From positions 1-32,328 of the forward strand of contig JAOZVV010000143.1 of NCBI GenBank assembly GCA_025869365.1: a DNA stretch of 32,328 nt, in the 5' to 3' direction. This stretch comes from Pseudonocardia sp. Lineage in GTDB: Bacteria; Actinomycetota; Actinomycetes; Mycobacteriales; Pseudonocardiaceae. Shown piece by piece: positions 14,051-20,712 of the stretch. The notes below the pieces were generated by a model, which saw nothing but the letters and a program-made list of their open reading frames with translations, ran no database searches and was not told where the DNA came from. The translations under genes and the position numbers were made by a program. Position 1 is the first letter of the stretch, and the number at the start of each line of letters is the position of its first letter.

Positions 14051-15001
14051 GTGCAGCGCAGACCGGTCGGGGACAGCGGGCTGCAGGTCTCCCGCATCGG
14101 CCTCGGGACCATGACCTGGGGCGAGGACACGGACGCGGACGCCGCCGGCGAGCAGCTGATCGCGTTCGTCGAGGAGGGCGGGACCCTCGTCGAGACCGCG
14201 GACGTCTACGGCGACGGCAAGGCCCAGCAGGTCCTCGGCGACCATCTGGCGGCCCGCCTGGTGGACCGGGACTCGCTCGTCATCGCGGGGCGCGGTGGTC
14301 CGCCGCCCGGCCCGCTCGGCGAGAACGCCGCCCGCGGGGCGCTGCTCGCCGGCCTCGACGCCACGCTCCGGCGGCTGCGCACGGACCGGCTCGACCTGTG
14401 GCAGCTGCCCGGCTGGGACGCCACCGTCCCGCTCGAGGAGACGCTGAGCGCCGTGCAGGTGGCGGTCCTGTCCGGGCGGGTCCGCTACGCCGGGCTCGTC
14501 GCGCCCGCCGGCTGGCATCTCGCGACGACGGTCGAGCGGGCCCGGCACCTCGGCAACATCGTGCTGCCGGTGTCCGCGCAGGCGGAGTACTCCCTGCTGC
14601 ACCGCACGGCGGAGTTCGAGCTGCTCCCCGCCGCGCGGCACCACGGCGTCGGGATGATCGCGTGGGCACCGCTGGGCCGCGGCGTGCTGACCGGGAAGTA
14701 CACGGACGGCACGCCCGCGGACTCGCGCGCGGCGTCGGCGTTGCTCGCGCCGTACGTCGAGGCCCGCCGCAACGAGCGGTCCGCGCGGATCGTGCAAGCC
14801 GTCCTGACCGCGGCGGACGGGCTCGGGACCTCTCCGCTGGCCGTCGCCCTGGCCTGGGTGCGGGACCGGCCCGGGGTGGCGGCCGCGGTCGTGGGGGCCC
14901 GGGATGCGGCACAGCTCGCGGCGTCCATGGCGACCGAGTCGATCACCTTGCCGCCGGAGATCCGGGCCGCGCTGGACGACGTCAGCGAGCCCGTCCGCTA
15001 G
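14051..15001 (+). CDS. Aldo/keto reductase family protein with altered active site
   Basis: A 316-residue TIM-barrel protein of the aldo/keto reductase superfamily. The fold is intact: the start [20 protein letters not shown], the TADVYGDG segment, [12 protein letters not shown], the barrel strand [17 protein letters not shown], and the C-terminal [14 protein letters not shown]51 and Y53 of the catalytic tetrad are present. At the lysine position the sequence reads VIAGRGG (R81, where homologues have ATK). At the histidine position it reads DLWQLPGW (P120, where homologues have LH). The usual GVSN after strand six is AGLVAP. NADPH-dependent reduction may therefore be lost or changed. It is followed by DUF5703 on the same strand, and uppP is divergent. 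GTG 14051 sits 6 nt after a TAGGGT element. Confidence 0.85.
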   Translation: MQRRPVGDSGLQVSRIGLGTMTWGEDTDADAAGEQLIAFVEEGGTLVETADVYGDGKAQQVLGDHLAARLVDRDSLVIAGRGGPPPGPLGENAARGALLAGLDATLRRLRTDRLDLWQLPGWDATVPLEETLSAVQVAVLSGRVRYAGLVAPAGWHLATTVERARHLGNIVLPVSAQAEYSLLHRTAEFELLPAARHHGVGMIAWAPLGRGVLTGKYTDGTPADSRAASALLAPYVEARRNERSARIVQAVLTAADGLGTSPLAVALAWVRDRPGVAAAVVGARDAAQLAASMATESITLPPEIRAALDDVSEPVR

Positions 15002-15034
15002 CGCGGAACCTGGCCCGCGACCCCGTCTCCCGCC

Positions 15035-15040
15035 TATGGT
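15035..15040 (+). promoter_or_regulatory. -10 element for the DUF5703 gene
   Basis: TATGGT matches TANNNT and lies 71 bp before the proposed TTG start, giving a leader of about 60 nt that contains AGGAGG. The -35 region (TGGCCC at 15011, 18-nt spacer) is weak. Confidence 0.4.
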
Positions 15041-15105
15041 GGAGCCGTCACCCTGTGTTCACGTCAGCCGGGTGGACCGCACGAACCAGGCAGGAGGTGG
15101 CCGGA

Positions 15106-15342
15106 TTGCCGAGCAACACCGGCACTACCGAGGCAGGCGATCTCGCGGACGGGGATTGGGAGTATCGGCCGCTGCAGATCGAGGGGAACGTCTCCCGGAT
15201 GACGGCAGCGGTGCGGCTCGCGATCCACGCCGAGTACTCCGGCTGGGAGCTGTCCCGGGTCCGTCTCTATCCCGGCGGCGTCCGCAAGGTCTGGCTCCGC
15301 CGCAAGCGGTCCAGCCGGATGCTCCCCGAGCTCTCCACCTGA
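15106..15342 (+). CDS. DUF5703 family small protein
   Basis: A 78-residue protein resembling DUF5703, a small actinobacterial family of unknown function. The recognisable part is WEYRPLQIEGNVSRMTAAVR, then AIHAEYSGWELSRVRLYPGG and VRKVWLRRKRS, giving a beta-rich basic C-terminal half. TTG 15106 is the preferred start: AGGAGG at 15092-15097 lies 8 nt upstream, whereas GTG 15097 would overlap that Shine-Dalgarno. The gene lies inside a long frame (13780-15342) whose upstream part is only a shadow of the aldo/keto reductase gene. It converges on the quinone oxidoreductase gene with a 34-bp gap in which I see no clear terminator. Confidence 0.82.
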   Translation: MPSNTGTTEAGDLADGDWEYRPLQIEGNVSRMTAAVRLAIHAEYSGWELSRVRLYPGGVRKVWLRRKRSSRMLPELST

Positions 15343-15376
15343 GCCTCCTGCGCCCGACATCCCAGGCCCCGAGACC

Positions 15377-16360
15377 TCAGGGCACGAGCACGACCTTCCC
15401 GACGGTTCCCCGCGAGCCGAGGAGGCGCAGCGCCTCCTTCGCCTCGGTGAGCGGTAGCTCCTCCCCCACCAGCGGGTCGATGGCGCGTCTCGCCCACAGG
15501 GCGTTCAGCGCATCCTGCCACTGCGGCAGCAGGCCGGGGTTCCGCTTGCGGTAGAACGCCCAGTGCACGCCCACCACCGAGTAGTTCTTGACCAGCGCGT
15601 GGTTGGTGGGCGCGTCCGCGATCCGGCCCGACGCGAAGCCGACCACGAGGATCCGGCCCTCGAACGCGACGACCTTGCGGGACGCGTCGAACGTGTCCCC
15701 GCCGACCGGGTCGTAGATCACGTCGGCACCGCGGCCGCCGGTGAGCTCCTTGACGGCCGCGACGAGGTCCTCGGAGCGGTAGTCCACGACGTCGTCGCAG
15801 CCGAGGGCCTTCGCCTTCGCGCACTTCTCGGCGCCGCCGGCCGTGCCGATCACCCGGGCACCCGCGGCCTTGCCGAGCTGCACCGCCGCGCTGCCGACCC
15901 CGCCCGCCGCGGCGTGCACCAGCAGGGTCTCCCCGGCCTGCAGGTTCGCGCGCCGGTGCAGCGCGCAGTACCCCGTCTGGTAGGTGACGAACATCCCCGC
16001 GGCCTGGCCCGCGGACATGCCGTCGGGCCACGGGAAGGTCGAGTCGGCGTCCAGCACCGTCAGCTCGACGTACCCGCCCGCACCGGCCCGTGCCGTGCCG
16101 AGCACCCGGTCCCCGACGCCGGCGCGGGCGCCCTCCCCCGCGGCGACGACCTCACCGGCCACCTCCATCCCCGGGGTGAACGGCAGTGCCGGCCGCTCCT
16201 GGTACTTCCCCCGGCAGACGAGGATGTCCGCGAAGTTGCACGCCACGGCGTGCACCCGCACGAGTACCTGCCCGGGCCCCGGCGAGGGGTCCGGGAGGTC
16301 GTCGTGCCAGGTCAGGACGTCGTCGGGCTCGCCGAGCTCGTGGACCTGCCAGCCCCGCAC
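15377..16360 (-). CDS. NADPH:quinone oxidoreductase family (zinc-independent MDR)
   Basis: A 327-residue medium-chain dehydrogenase/reductase of the quinone oxidoreductase type. The GroES-like N-terminal domain includes VHAVACNFADILVCRGKYQ, PFTPGMEVAGEV and GDRVLG. The catalytic and structural zinc cysteine clusters of alcohol dehydrogenases are absent. The Rossmann domain has the nucleotide motif HAAAGGVGSAAVQLGKAAGA, then DPVGGDTFDASRK and a C-terminal GTVGKVVLVP. It would transfer hydride from NADPH to a quinone or enone; the substrate is unknown. The GTG start at 16360 follows the SDR stop by one base (TGA-C-GTG), so the two are translationally coupled. It is the last gene of the M20-SDR-Qor operon. 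Confidence 0.9.
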   Translation of the reverse strand: MRGWQVHELGEPDDVLTWHDDLPDPSPGPGQVLVRVHAVACNFADILVCRGKYQERPALPFTPGMEVAGEVVAAGEGARAGVGDRVLGTARAGAGGYVELTVLDADSTFPWPDGMSAGQAAGMFVTYQTGYCALHRRANLQAGETLLVHAAAGGVGSAAVQLGKAAGARVIGTAGGAEKCAKAKALGCDDVVDYRSEDLVAAVKELTGGRGADVIYDPVGGDTFDASRKVVAFEGRILVVGFASGRIADAPTNHALVKNYSVVGVHWAFYRKRNPGLLPQWQDALNALWARRAIDPLVGEELPLTEAKEALRLLGSRGTVGKVVLVP

Positions 16361-16361
16361 G

Positions 16362-17150
16362 TCAGTGCCCGCTCCACTCGACGGGCGGCGGGGGCGTCCC
16401 GCCCTTCGGTCCCGGCACGCCCCGAAAGCCGTAGGGTGCAGGCTCGCGTCCGGGCTGCACGTACCAGCAGTCCCCGGGCTCGCCGCGCTCCAGGATCTGC
16501 TCGATCGCCGTCGCCACGTCCTCCGCCGTGAGCAGCGGGAACTCGCCGAACTGCTCCTTGAGGTGCGCGATCAGCGGGGTGTCCGCGAAACCCGGGCAGA
16601 CGGCGTTGACGATGATGTTCTCCGGCGCGAGGGCCGGGCCGGCGGACCGCACGTACCCGACGACGGCGTGCTTGGTCGCCGTGTAGAGCGCGTCCCCGGG
16701 CAGCGCGACGATCCCGGCCAGCGAGGCCGTCGCGATCACCCGCCCGCCCCCGGCCCGGCGCAGCGCCGGAACGGCGGCGTTCAGCCCGAACACCACGTGG
16801 TCCACGTTCACGCCGAAGATCCGCCGGTAGCCGTCCAGGTCCAGGTCCGTGACGCCCGTCTGGCCGCCGGTGACACCCGCGTTCAGCAGCACGACGTCCA
16901 GGTGCCCGGTGTGCTCCTCGGCCGCGGCGACCGCCGCGGCCATCGCCTCCGGTCGCGTCACGTCCGTCGGCACGGCGAGACCGCCGAGCTCGTCCGCGAC
17001 GGCCTTCGCGCCGGCCTCGTCCCGGTCCGCGACGACGACCGTCGCCCCGGCCGCGGCCAGCCGCCGCGCCGCCGCCGCGCCGATGCCGGAGGCGCCGCCG
17101 GTGATGAGTGCCGTCTTGTCCGTGAGATCCACCCTGACCTGGCCTTTCAT
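16362..17150 (-). CDS. Short-chain dehydrogenase/reductase (SDR)
   Basis: A 262-residue classical SDR oxidoreductase. The cofactor motif is ALITGGASGIGAAAARRLAA. VVVADRDE follows strand two, suggesting an acidic NAD-preferring site. Next come LLNAGVTGG (the NAG motif), the catalytic serine in IATASLAG and YTATKHAVVGY, which supplies the YxxxK pair. The C-terminal part reads VNAVCPGFADTPLI. It would interconvert an alcohol and a ketone on an unknown substrate. The ATG at 17150 lies 10 nt after the M20 stop. A GTG a few codons inside (VDLTDKTALITG) is an alternative start. It is the middle gene of a three-gene operon. Confidence 0.92.
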   Translation of the reverse strand: MKGQVRVDLTDKTALITGGASGIGAAAARRLAAAGATVVVADRDEAGAKAVADELGGLAVPTDVTRPEAMAAAVAAAEEHTGHLDVVLLNAGVTGGQTGVTDLDLDGYRRIFGVNVDHVVFGLNAAVPALRRAGGGRVIATASLAGIVALPGDALYTATKHAVVGYVRSAGPALAPENIIVNAVCPGFADTPLIAHLKEQFGEFPLLTAEDVATAIEQILERGEPGDCWYVQPGREPAPYGFRGVPGPKGGTPPPPVEWSGH

Positions 17151-17160
17151 GCGGAGGGAG

Positions 17161-18489
17161 TCAGCTCGAGAGCAGGAAGCGTTCGAGCACCCGGGTGCCG
17201 AACGTCAGCGCGTCGACGGGCACCCGCTCGTCGATGCCGTGGAACAGCGACGCGAAGTCCAGGTCCGGGGGCAGCCGCAGCGGCGCGAAACCGAAGCCCC
17301 GGATGCCGAGGTCGCTGAAGTGCTTGGCGTCCGTCCCGCCGGAGAGCATGTACGGGATGGCCCGGGAGTTCGGGTCCTCGGCCTGCAGCGCGGCGGCCAT
17401 CGCCTCCACCAGCGGGCCCTCGAACGGGGTCTCGAGCGCGGGCAGGTCCGTGATCCACTCGCGGGTGACGTCCGGGCCGAGCAGCTCGTCGACCTCGCGC
17501 AGGAACGCGTCCCGGCGCCCGGGCAGGATCCGGCAGTCCACGGTCGCCTCGGCCGTCGAGGGGATGACGTTGGCCTTGTAGCCGGCGCTGAGCATGGTCG
17601 GGTTCGCGGTGTCCCGGACCGTGGCGCCGACCATCCGGGCCACCGGGCCGAGCTTGGCCAGCGCGCCCTCGATGTCGTCCTCGGGGAACTCCTGACCGGT
17701 GAGCTCGCGCATCTGCTCGACGAACGCGCGGACGGTGTCCGTCATGACGATCGGGAAGCGGTGGTTGCCCAGCCGCGCCACGGCCTCGGAGAGCCGCGTG
17801 ACGGCGTTGTCGTCGTGCAGGAACGAGCCGTGCCCCGGCTTGCCCTTGGCCCGCAGCCGCATCCAGGCCATGCCCTTCTCGGCGGACTCGATCAGATAGA
17901 CGCGCTGGTCCTCGCCCAGGGTCAGGGAGAAGCCGCCGACCTCGCCGACGGCCTCGGTGCAGCCCTCGAAGAGGTCCGGGCGGTGCTGGACGAGCCAGCC
18001 CGCGCCGTACTTACCACCGGCCTCCTCGTCGGCCACGAACGCGAAGACGATGTCCCGGGGCGGGACGGTGCCCGTCCGCTTGAACCGCCGGGCGACCGCG
18101 ATGATCATCGCGACCATGTCCTTCATGTCGACGGCGCCGCGGCCCCACACGTAGCCGTCCTGCACCGCGCCCGAGAACGGGTGCACGGACCACTCGCTCG
18201 CGTCCGCCGGGACGACGTCGAGGTGCCCGTGCAGCAGCAGCGCGCCCCGTTCGGGGTCCGCCCCCTTCAGGCGGGCGAACACGTTCATCCGCCGCGGCCC
18301 CCCGGACTCGATCAGCTCGACCTCGTAGCCGACCTCGGCGAGCTTCGCCGCGACGTACTCCGCGGCCTCCTGCTCGCCCACCGTGGTGTCCGGGTCGCCG
18401 GTGTTGGAGGTGTCGATGCGGATGAGCTCCGAGGCCAGGTCGACGACCTCGTCCTCGGCCGCGATGTCGGGAGAGACGGTGCCGGTCAT
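17161..18489 (-). CDS. M20/M28-family zinc metallopeptidase (ArgE/DapE-like)
   Basis: A 442-residue zinc-dependent amidohydrolase of the M20 family, which cleaves N-acyl amino acids, dipeptides or related amides in the cytoplasm. Metal ligands are visible in LLLHGHLDVVP (HxD) and in WGRGAVDMKDMV (bridging Asp). The catalytic Glu pair is in FVADEEAGGKYGA, a further ligand region in DCRILPG, and the final His in SLFHGIDERVP. The lid/dimerisation domain lies between about residues 190 and 310. ATG 18489 is chosen because MTGTVSPDIAAEDEVVDLAS is the natural N-terminus and GGAAG precedes it; the longer frame to 18576 has no support. It is the first gene of the minus-strand operon and is divergent from tRNA-Leu. 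Confidence 0.92.
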   Translation of the reverse strand: MTGTVSPDIAAEDEVVDLASELIRIDTSNTGDPDTTVGEQEAAEYVAAKLAEVGYEVELIESGGPRRMNVFARLKGADPERGALLLHGHLDVVPADASEWSVHPFSGAVQDGYVWGRGAVDMKDMVAMIIAVARRFKRTGTVPPRDIVFAFVADEEAGGKYGAGWLVQHRPDLFEGCTEAVGEVGGFSLTLGEDQRVYLIESAEKGMAWMRLRAKGKPGHGSFLHDDNAVTRLSEAVARLGNHRFPIVMTDTVRAFVEQMRELTGQEFPEDDIEGALAKLGPVARMVGATVRDTANPTMLSAGYKANVIPSTAEATVDCRILPGRRDAFLREVDELLGPDVTREWITDLPALETPFEGPLVEAMAAALQAEDPNSRAIPYMLSGGTDAKHFSDLGIRGFGFAPLRLPPDLDFASLFHGIDERVPVDALTFGTRVLERFLLSS

Positions 18490-18543
18490 GCGGATCTTCC
18501 TACCACTCCGGGGTGGGGTGCCGGACGGTCCGGAGGTGTGCGT

Positions 18544-18549
18544 TATCCT
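18544..18549 (+). promoter_or_regulatory. -10 element of the tRNA-Leu promoter
   Basis: TATCCT matches TANNNT and lies 46 bp upstream of the tRNA, consistent with a short 5' leader removed by RNase P. The -35 region is not convincing. Confidence 0.45.
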
Positions 18550-18595
18550 TCTCCCGTCGCGGACGGCCCGGCACATGCAGGTCGACGCGATGTGA

Positions 18596-18683
18596 GTCCG
18601 AGTGGCGGAATGGCAGACGCGCTAGCTTGAGGTGCTAGTGCCCTTTAACGGGCGTGGGGGTTCAAGTCCCCCCTCGGACACCA
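18596..18683 (+). tRNA. tRNA-Leu, anticodon GAG, CCA encoded
   Basis: An 88-nt class II tRNA. The acceptor stem GTCCGAG (18596-18602) pairs with CTCGGAC (18673-18679), followed by discriminator A and encoded CCA (18681-18683). The anticodon stem CTAGC/GCTAG encloses loop TTGAGGT with anticodon GAG at 18629-18631, reading CUC and CUU. The long variable arm GCCC-TTTAAC-GGGC is typical of leucine tRNAs. The T-arm is GGGGG-TTCAAGT-CCCCC. In this GC-rich genome CUC is a major leucine codon, so this is probably a heavily used tRNA. Confidence 0.97.
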
Positions 18684-18696
18684 CCATCATCTACAC

Positions 18697-18725
18697 CGCT
18701 CGCCGGGAGATCCTCTCCGCGAGCG
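18697..18725 (+). terminator. Hairpin terminator after tRNA-Leu
   Basis: CGCTCGC (18697-18703) pairs with GCGAGCG (18719-18725). Inside it GGAGA/TCTCC closes on a 3-nt loop, leaving only a two-base bulge on the left. The 12-bp stem begins 13 nt after the tRNA CCA end. There is no T-tract. Confidence 0.65.
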
Positions 18726-19096
18726 AGGCCCGGTCGCTCCGGCAACCCGGTCGCACATCCGCCCGGCGGGGCTCGGCCCCCCTGACGACGGCCGCTCGTC
18801 GCACGAGCGTGCGGACCTCGGCTCGAGGACCGGGTCGTCACCCTCGGCCACGCGGAGCCGGCCTTCCGGCGCCGCCGTCGACGTCCTCGGGGCTCTGACC
18901 CGCAACTGTGAACCAGGCACCGGGCTGCCCGGCGCCGCCCGCCGCGTGTCCACCGATCGACGGACACGCCGTCGGCCGGTGCCCCGGCTGATCGCCCGAT
19001 CCCCTTCCCCGGCGCACCCGGCCACATTCGTGGTGGGCGCGGAGAGCGCCCGGAGGCCGCCGGAAGTGCGGCTCACCATCAGAAGGGGAGCTCGAC
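18726..19096. other. Intergenic stretch without a recognisable gene
   Basis: About 370 bp between the tRNA terminator and the secreted-protein gene. The open frames crossing it are Arg/Gly/Pro/Ser rich and overlap one another in several frames, as expected of GC-rich non-coding DNA. One inverted repeat stands out: GCGTGTCC (18944-18951) and GGACACGC (18962-18969) around a 10-nt loop. The region should also hold the promoter of the downstream gene, but I cannot place it. Confidence 0.5.
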
Positions 19097-19402
19097 ATGC
19101 GCAGGATCATCATCGTCACAGGCATCGTCGCGACAGCCGCGCTCGGCGTGGTCGGCACGGCCGCCGCGAGCGACACCAACGCCGTGATCACCCGGCCCAC
19201 CTCGTCCTACACCAGTCCGTCGGACGTCACCATGCCCGTCCGGAGCCTGGAGCCGGGCACCCCTGTCCTGGCCCAGTGCTTCACCGAGGGCCAGCAGCTC
19301 CGGGGCAACTCCACCTGGTTCCGCATCACGAAGAACGGTGACTCCGGATTCGTCCACCGCGACACGATCTCCGGTGAGCTCGCCGGCCTCCGGCACTGCT
19401 GA
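19097..19402 (+). CDS. Small secreted SH3-like protein
   Basis: A 101-residue exported protein. The N-terminus MRRIIIVTGIVATAALGVVG is a clear Sec signal peptide, with probable cleavage after AAA near residue 24. The mature part of about 77 residues reads like a bacterial SH3 (SH3b) domain: MPVRSLEPGTPVLAQC, WFRITKNGDSGFVHRD and the terminal LRHC. Its two cysteines could form a disulfide outside the cell. SH3b domains usually bind cell-wall peptides or mediate protein contacts; the role here is unknown. AGAAGGGGAG lies about 6 nt before the ATG, a strong ribosome-binding site. It stands alone, converging on the TetR gene. Confidence 0.8.
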   Translation: MRRIIIVTGIVATAALGVVGTAAASDTNAVITRPTSSYTSPSDVTMPVRSLEPGTPVLAQCFTEGQQLRGNSTWFRITKNGDSGFVHRDTISGELAGLRHC

Positions 19403-19407
19403 GCCCG

Positions 19408-19443
19408 CCGGACGCCGTCCGGTCCCGTTCGGGGCCGGCCCCG
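19408..19443. terminator. Two adjacent hairpins between convergent genes
   Basis: CCGGAC-GCC-GTCCGG (19408-19422) begins 5 nt after the secreted-protein stop. It is followed by a 14-bp palindrome CGGGGCCGGCCCCG (19430-19443). These are plausible terminators for the secreted-protein gene and perhaps for the converging TetR gene. Confidence 0.5.
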
Positions 19444-19498
19444 GGGCGCCTTCGGGCTGGCGTGCTGGGCGGTGCTCGGGTCGATCGGTTCCGGACCC

Positions 19499-20083
19499 TC
19501 AGGGGCTCCGCGGCCCGTCCGCGGCCATCCCGCGCCAGATCAGGTCCGCCAGGTTCTCGGCGTCGCGGTGCCAGTCCCCGTCCGGGTCGAGGTACAGCAG
19601 ACCACCCAACCCCCGCATGACGGTCTCCGGGTCCGCGTCCGCACGCACGACTCCGGCCCGGACGTTGGCCTCGACCAGCGCCGACGTCGCGTCGAGCATC
19701 GTCCGGTAGGCGTCCGCGAGCACGTCGCCCGCCGCCGCGGTGCTCGCGGCCTGCAACGCGGCGCCCAGGCCCCGTTTGGTCATCATGTAGCGCGCCAGGT
19801 GGTCCGTCGCCCACGTCCGGAAGGCCAGCTCGGGCGGGTGCGCCTCCAGCAGCCCCGGGACGACCTCGACGAGGTGGCGCACCTCGCGCTCGTAGACGGC
19901 CAGGACCAGCGCGTCCTGGGTGGGGAAGTGCCGGTACACGGTGCCGACGCCCACCCCGGCCTGCTTGGCGATGGCGTTGAAGGAGAGTTCGCCGGCGGTG
20001 ATCGACTCCGCGGCGACGGCGAGGATCCGATCGTGGTTGCGCCGGGTGTCCGCGCGGCGGTGACTGACCGATCCCGTCGTCAT
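19499..20083 (-). CDS. TetR family transcriptional regulator
   Basis: A 194-residue repressor-type regulator. The N-terminal helix-turn-helix domain reads NHDRILAVAAESI, then FNAIAKQAGVGVGTVYRHFP (recognition helix GVGTVYRHF) and DALVLAVYERE. The remaining about 130 residues are a helical ligand-binding and dimer domain with FRTWATDHLARYMMTKRG and a C-terminal GLGGLLYLDPDGDWHRDAENLADLIWRGM, the type seen in SCO-like TetR regulators. ATG 20083 is preferred because GGGAGGGG lies just upstream and the HTH would start at the usual distance; the longer frame to 20272 crosses the operator region. It is divergent from the aldehyde oxidase operon and probably represses it through the palindrome at 20148-20165. 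Confidence 0.93.
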   Translation of the reverse strand: MTTGSVSHRRADTRRNHDRILAVAAESITAGELSFNAIAKQAGVGVGTVYRHFPTQDALVLAVYEREVRHLVEVVPGLLEAHPPELAFRTWATDHLARYMMTKRGLGAALQAASTAAAGDVLADAYRTMLDATSALVEANVRAGVVRADADPETVMRGLGGLLYLDPDGDWHRDAENLADLIWRGMAADGPRSP

Positions 20084-20141
20084 CGCCCCTCCCGCCCGGT
20101 TCGTGTGGTGGATCGTCACGGTAGTGCAGACGGGCCGCGGA

Positions 20142-20170
20142 TTGCGAAGCGGATAGTAATCCGCTAGCGT
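20142..20170 (+). promoter_or_regulatory. Promoter of the aldehyde oxidase operon
   Basis: TTGCGA (20142-20147) and TAGCGT (20165-20170) are separated by exactly 17 nt, a good -35/-10 pair. It would start transcription near 20177, giving a leader of about 90 nt before the proposed start of the first gene. Confidence 0.65.
20148..20165. promoter_or_regulatory. TetR operator AGCGGAT-AGTA-ATCCGCT
   Basis: An 18-bp inverted repeat with perfect 7-bp arms fills the -35/-10 spacer of the oxidase promoter (its last base is the first of the -10). A third half-site GCGGATT lies 11 bp to the left (20137-20143). On the minus strand it contains TACTAT (20158-20153), a possible -10 for the tetR gene itself. 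Binding here would block the oxidase promoter and probably autoregulate tetR. Confidence 0.72.
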
Positions 20171-20265
20171 CGGGAGGACGCCGCTCGAGGCCCGACCCAC
20201 CACCACCACGGCCCCGCCGAGCCCTGCTCGGCGACGGAGCCTGCGGGAGAAGAGAGCCAGCGGAC

Positions 20266-20712
20266 ATCCCACTCGAAGTCAACGGCAGAGCCGAACGAAT
20301 CGATGCCGATCCCGGCGTGACCCTGCTGGACGCGCTGCGCGAACGCCTCGCCGTCACCGGCCCCAAGAAGGGCTGTGACCGCGGCCAGTGCGGCGCGTGC
20401 ACCGTGCACGTCGGCGGCAGGCCCGTGCTGGCCTGCCTCACCCTCGCCGCCACCGTCCGGCAGCCGGTGACCACCGTGGAGGGGCTCGCCACCGGCGACG
20501 AGCTGCACCCCGTGCAGCAGGCGTTCGTCGACCAGGACGCCCTGCAGTGCGGGTTCTGCACGTCCGGACAGGTCATGTCGGCCGTCGCGGCGGTCGAGCA
20601 GGAGGTGAGCGACGTCCGGGAGTTCATGTCCGGCAACCTCTGCCGCTGCGCGGCCTACCCGAACATCGTCGCGGCGATCGAGCAGGCGAGGCACACCGAT
20701 GCGACCGTTTGA
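20266..20712 (+). CDS. Aldehyde oxidase/xanthine dehydrogenase-type 2Fe-2S subunit (PaoA/YagT-like), start unclear
   Basis: The small iron-sulfur subunit of a molybdenum hydroxylase, passing electrons from the molybdenum site to FAD. The plant-type [2Fe-2S] motif is GCDRGQCGACTVHVGGRP with a fourth Cys in LACLTL. The second cluster is CGFCTSGQ and NLCRCAAY. Homologues begin with a strand matching PLEVNGRAERIDADPGVTLL, which is encoded here from 20269, but no ATG, GTG or TTG precedes it. I propose ATC at 20266, with AGAGAG 9 nt upstream. The first canonical in-frame codon is GTG 20317, which would remove the first strands of the ferredoxin fold. The frame overlaps the FAD-subunit gene by 14 bp. 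No Tat signal is visible, so the enzyme is probably cytoplasmic. Confidence 0.88.
   Translation: MPLEVNGRAERIDADPGVTLLDALRERLAVTGPKKGCDRGQCGACTVHVGGRPVLACLTLAATVRQPVTTVEGLATGDELHPVQQAFVDQDALQCGFCTSGQVMSAVAAVEQEVSDVREFMSGNLCRCAAYPNIVAAIEQARHTDATV

Noticed and set aside
18596-18683. tRNA-Leu as an integration site for a mobile element
   Set aside because: No integrase gene and no repeat of the tRNA 3' end were found in the window.
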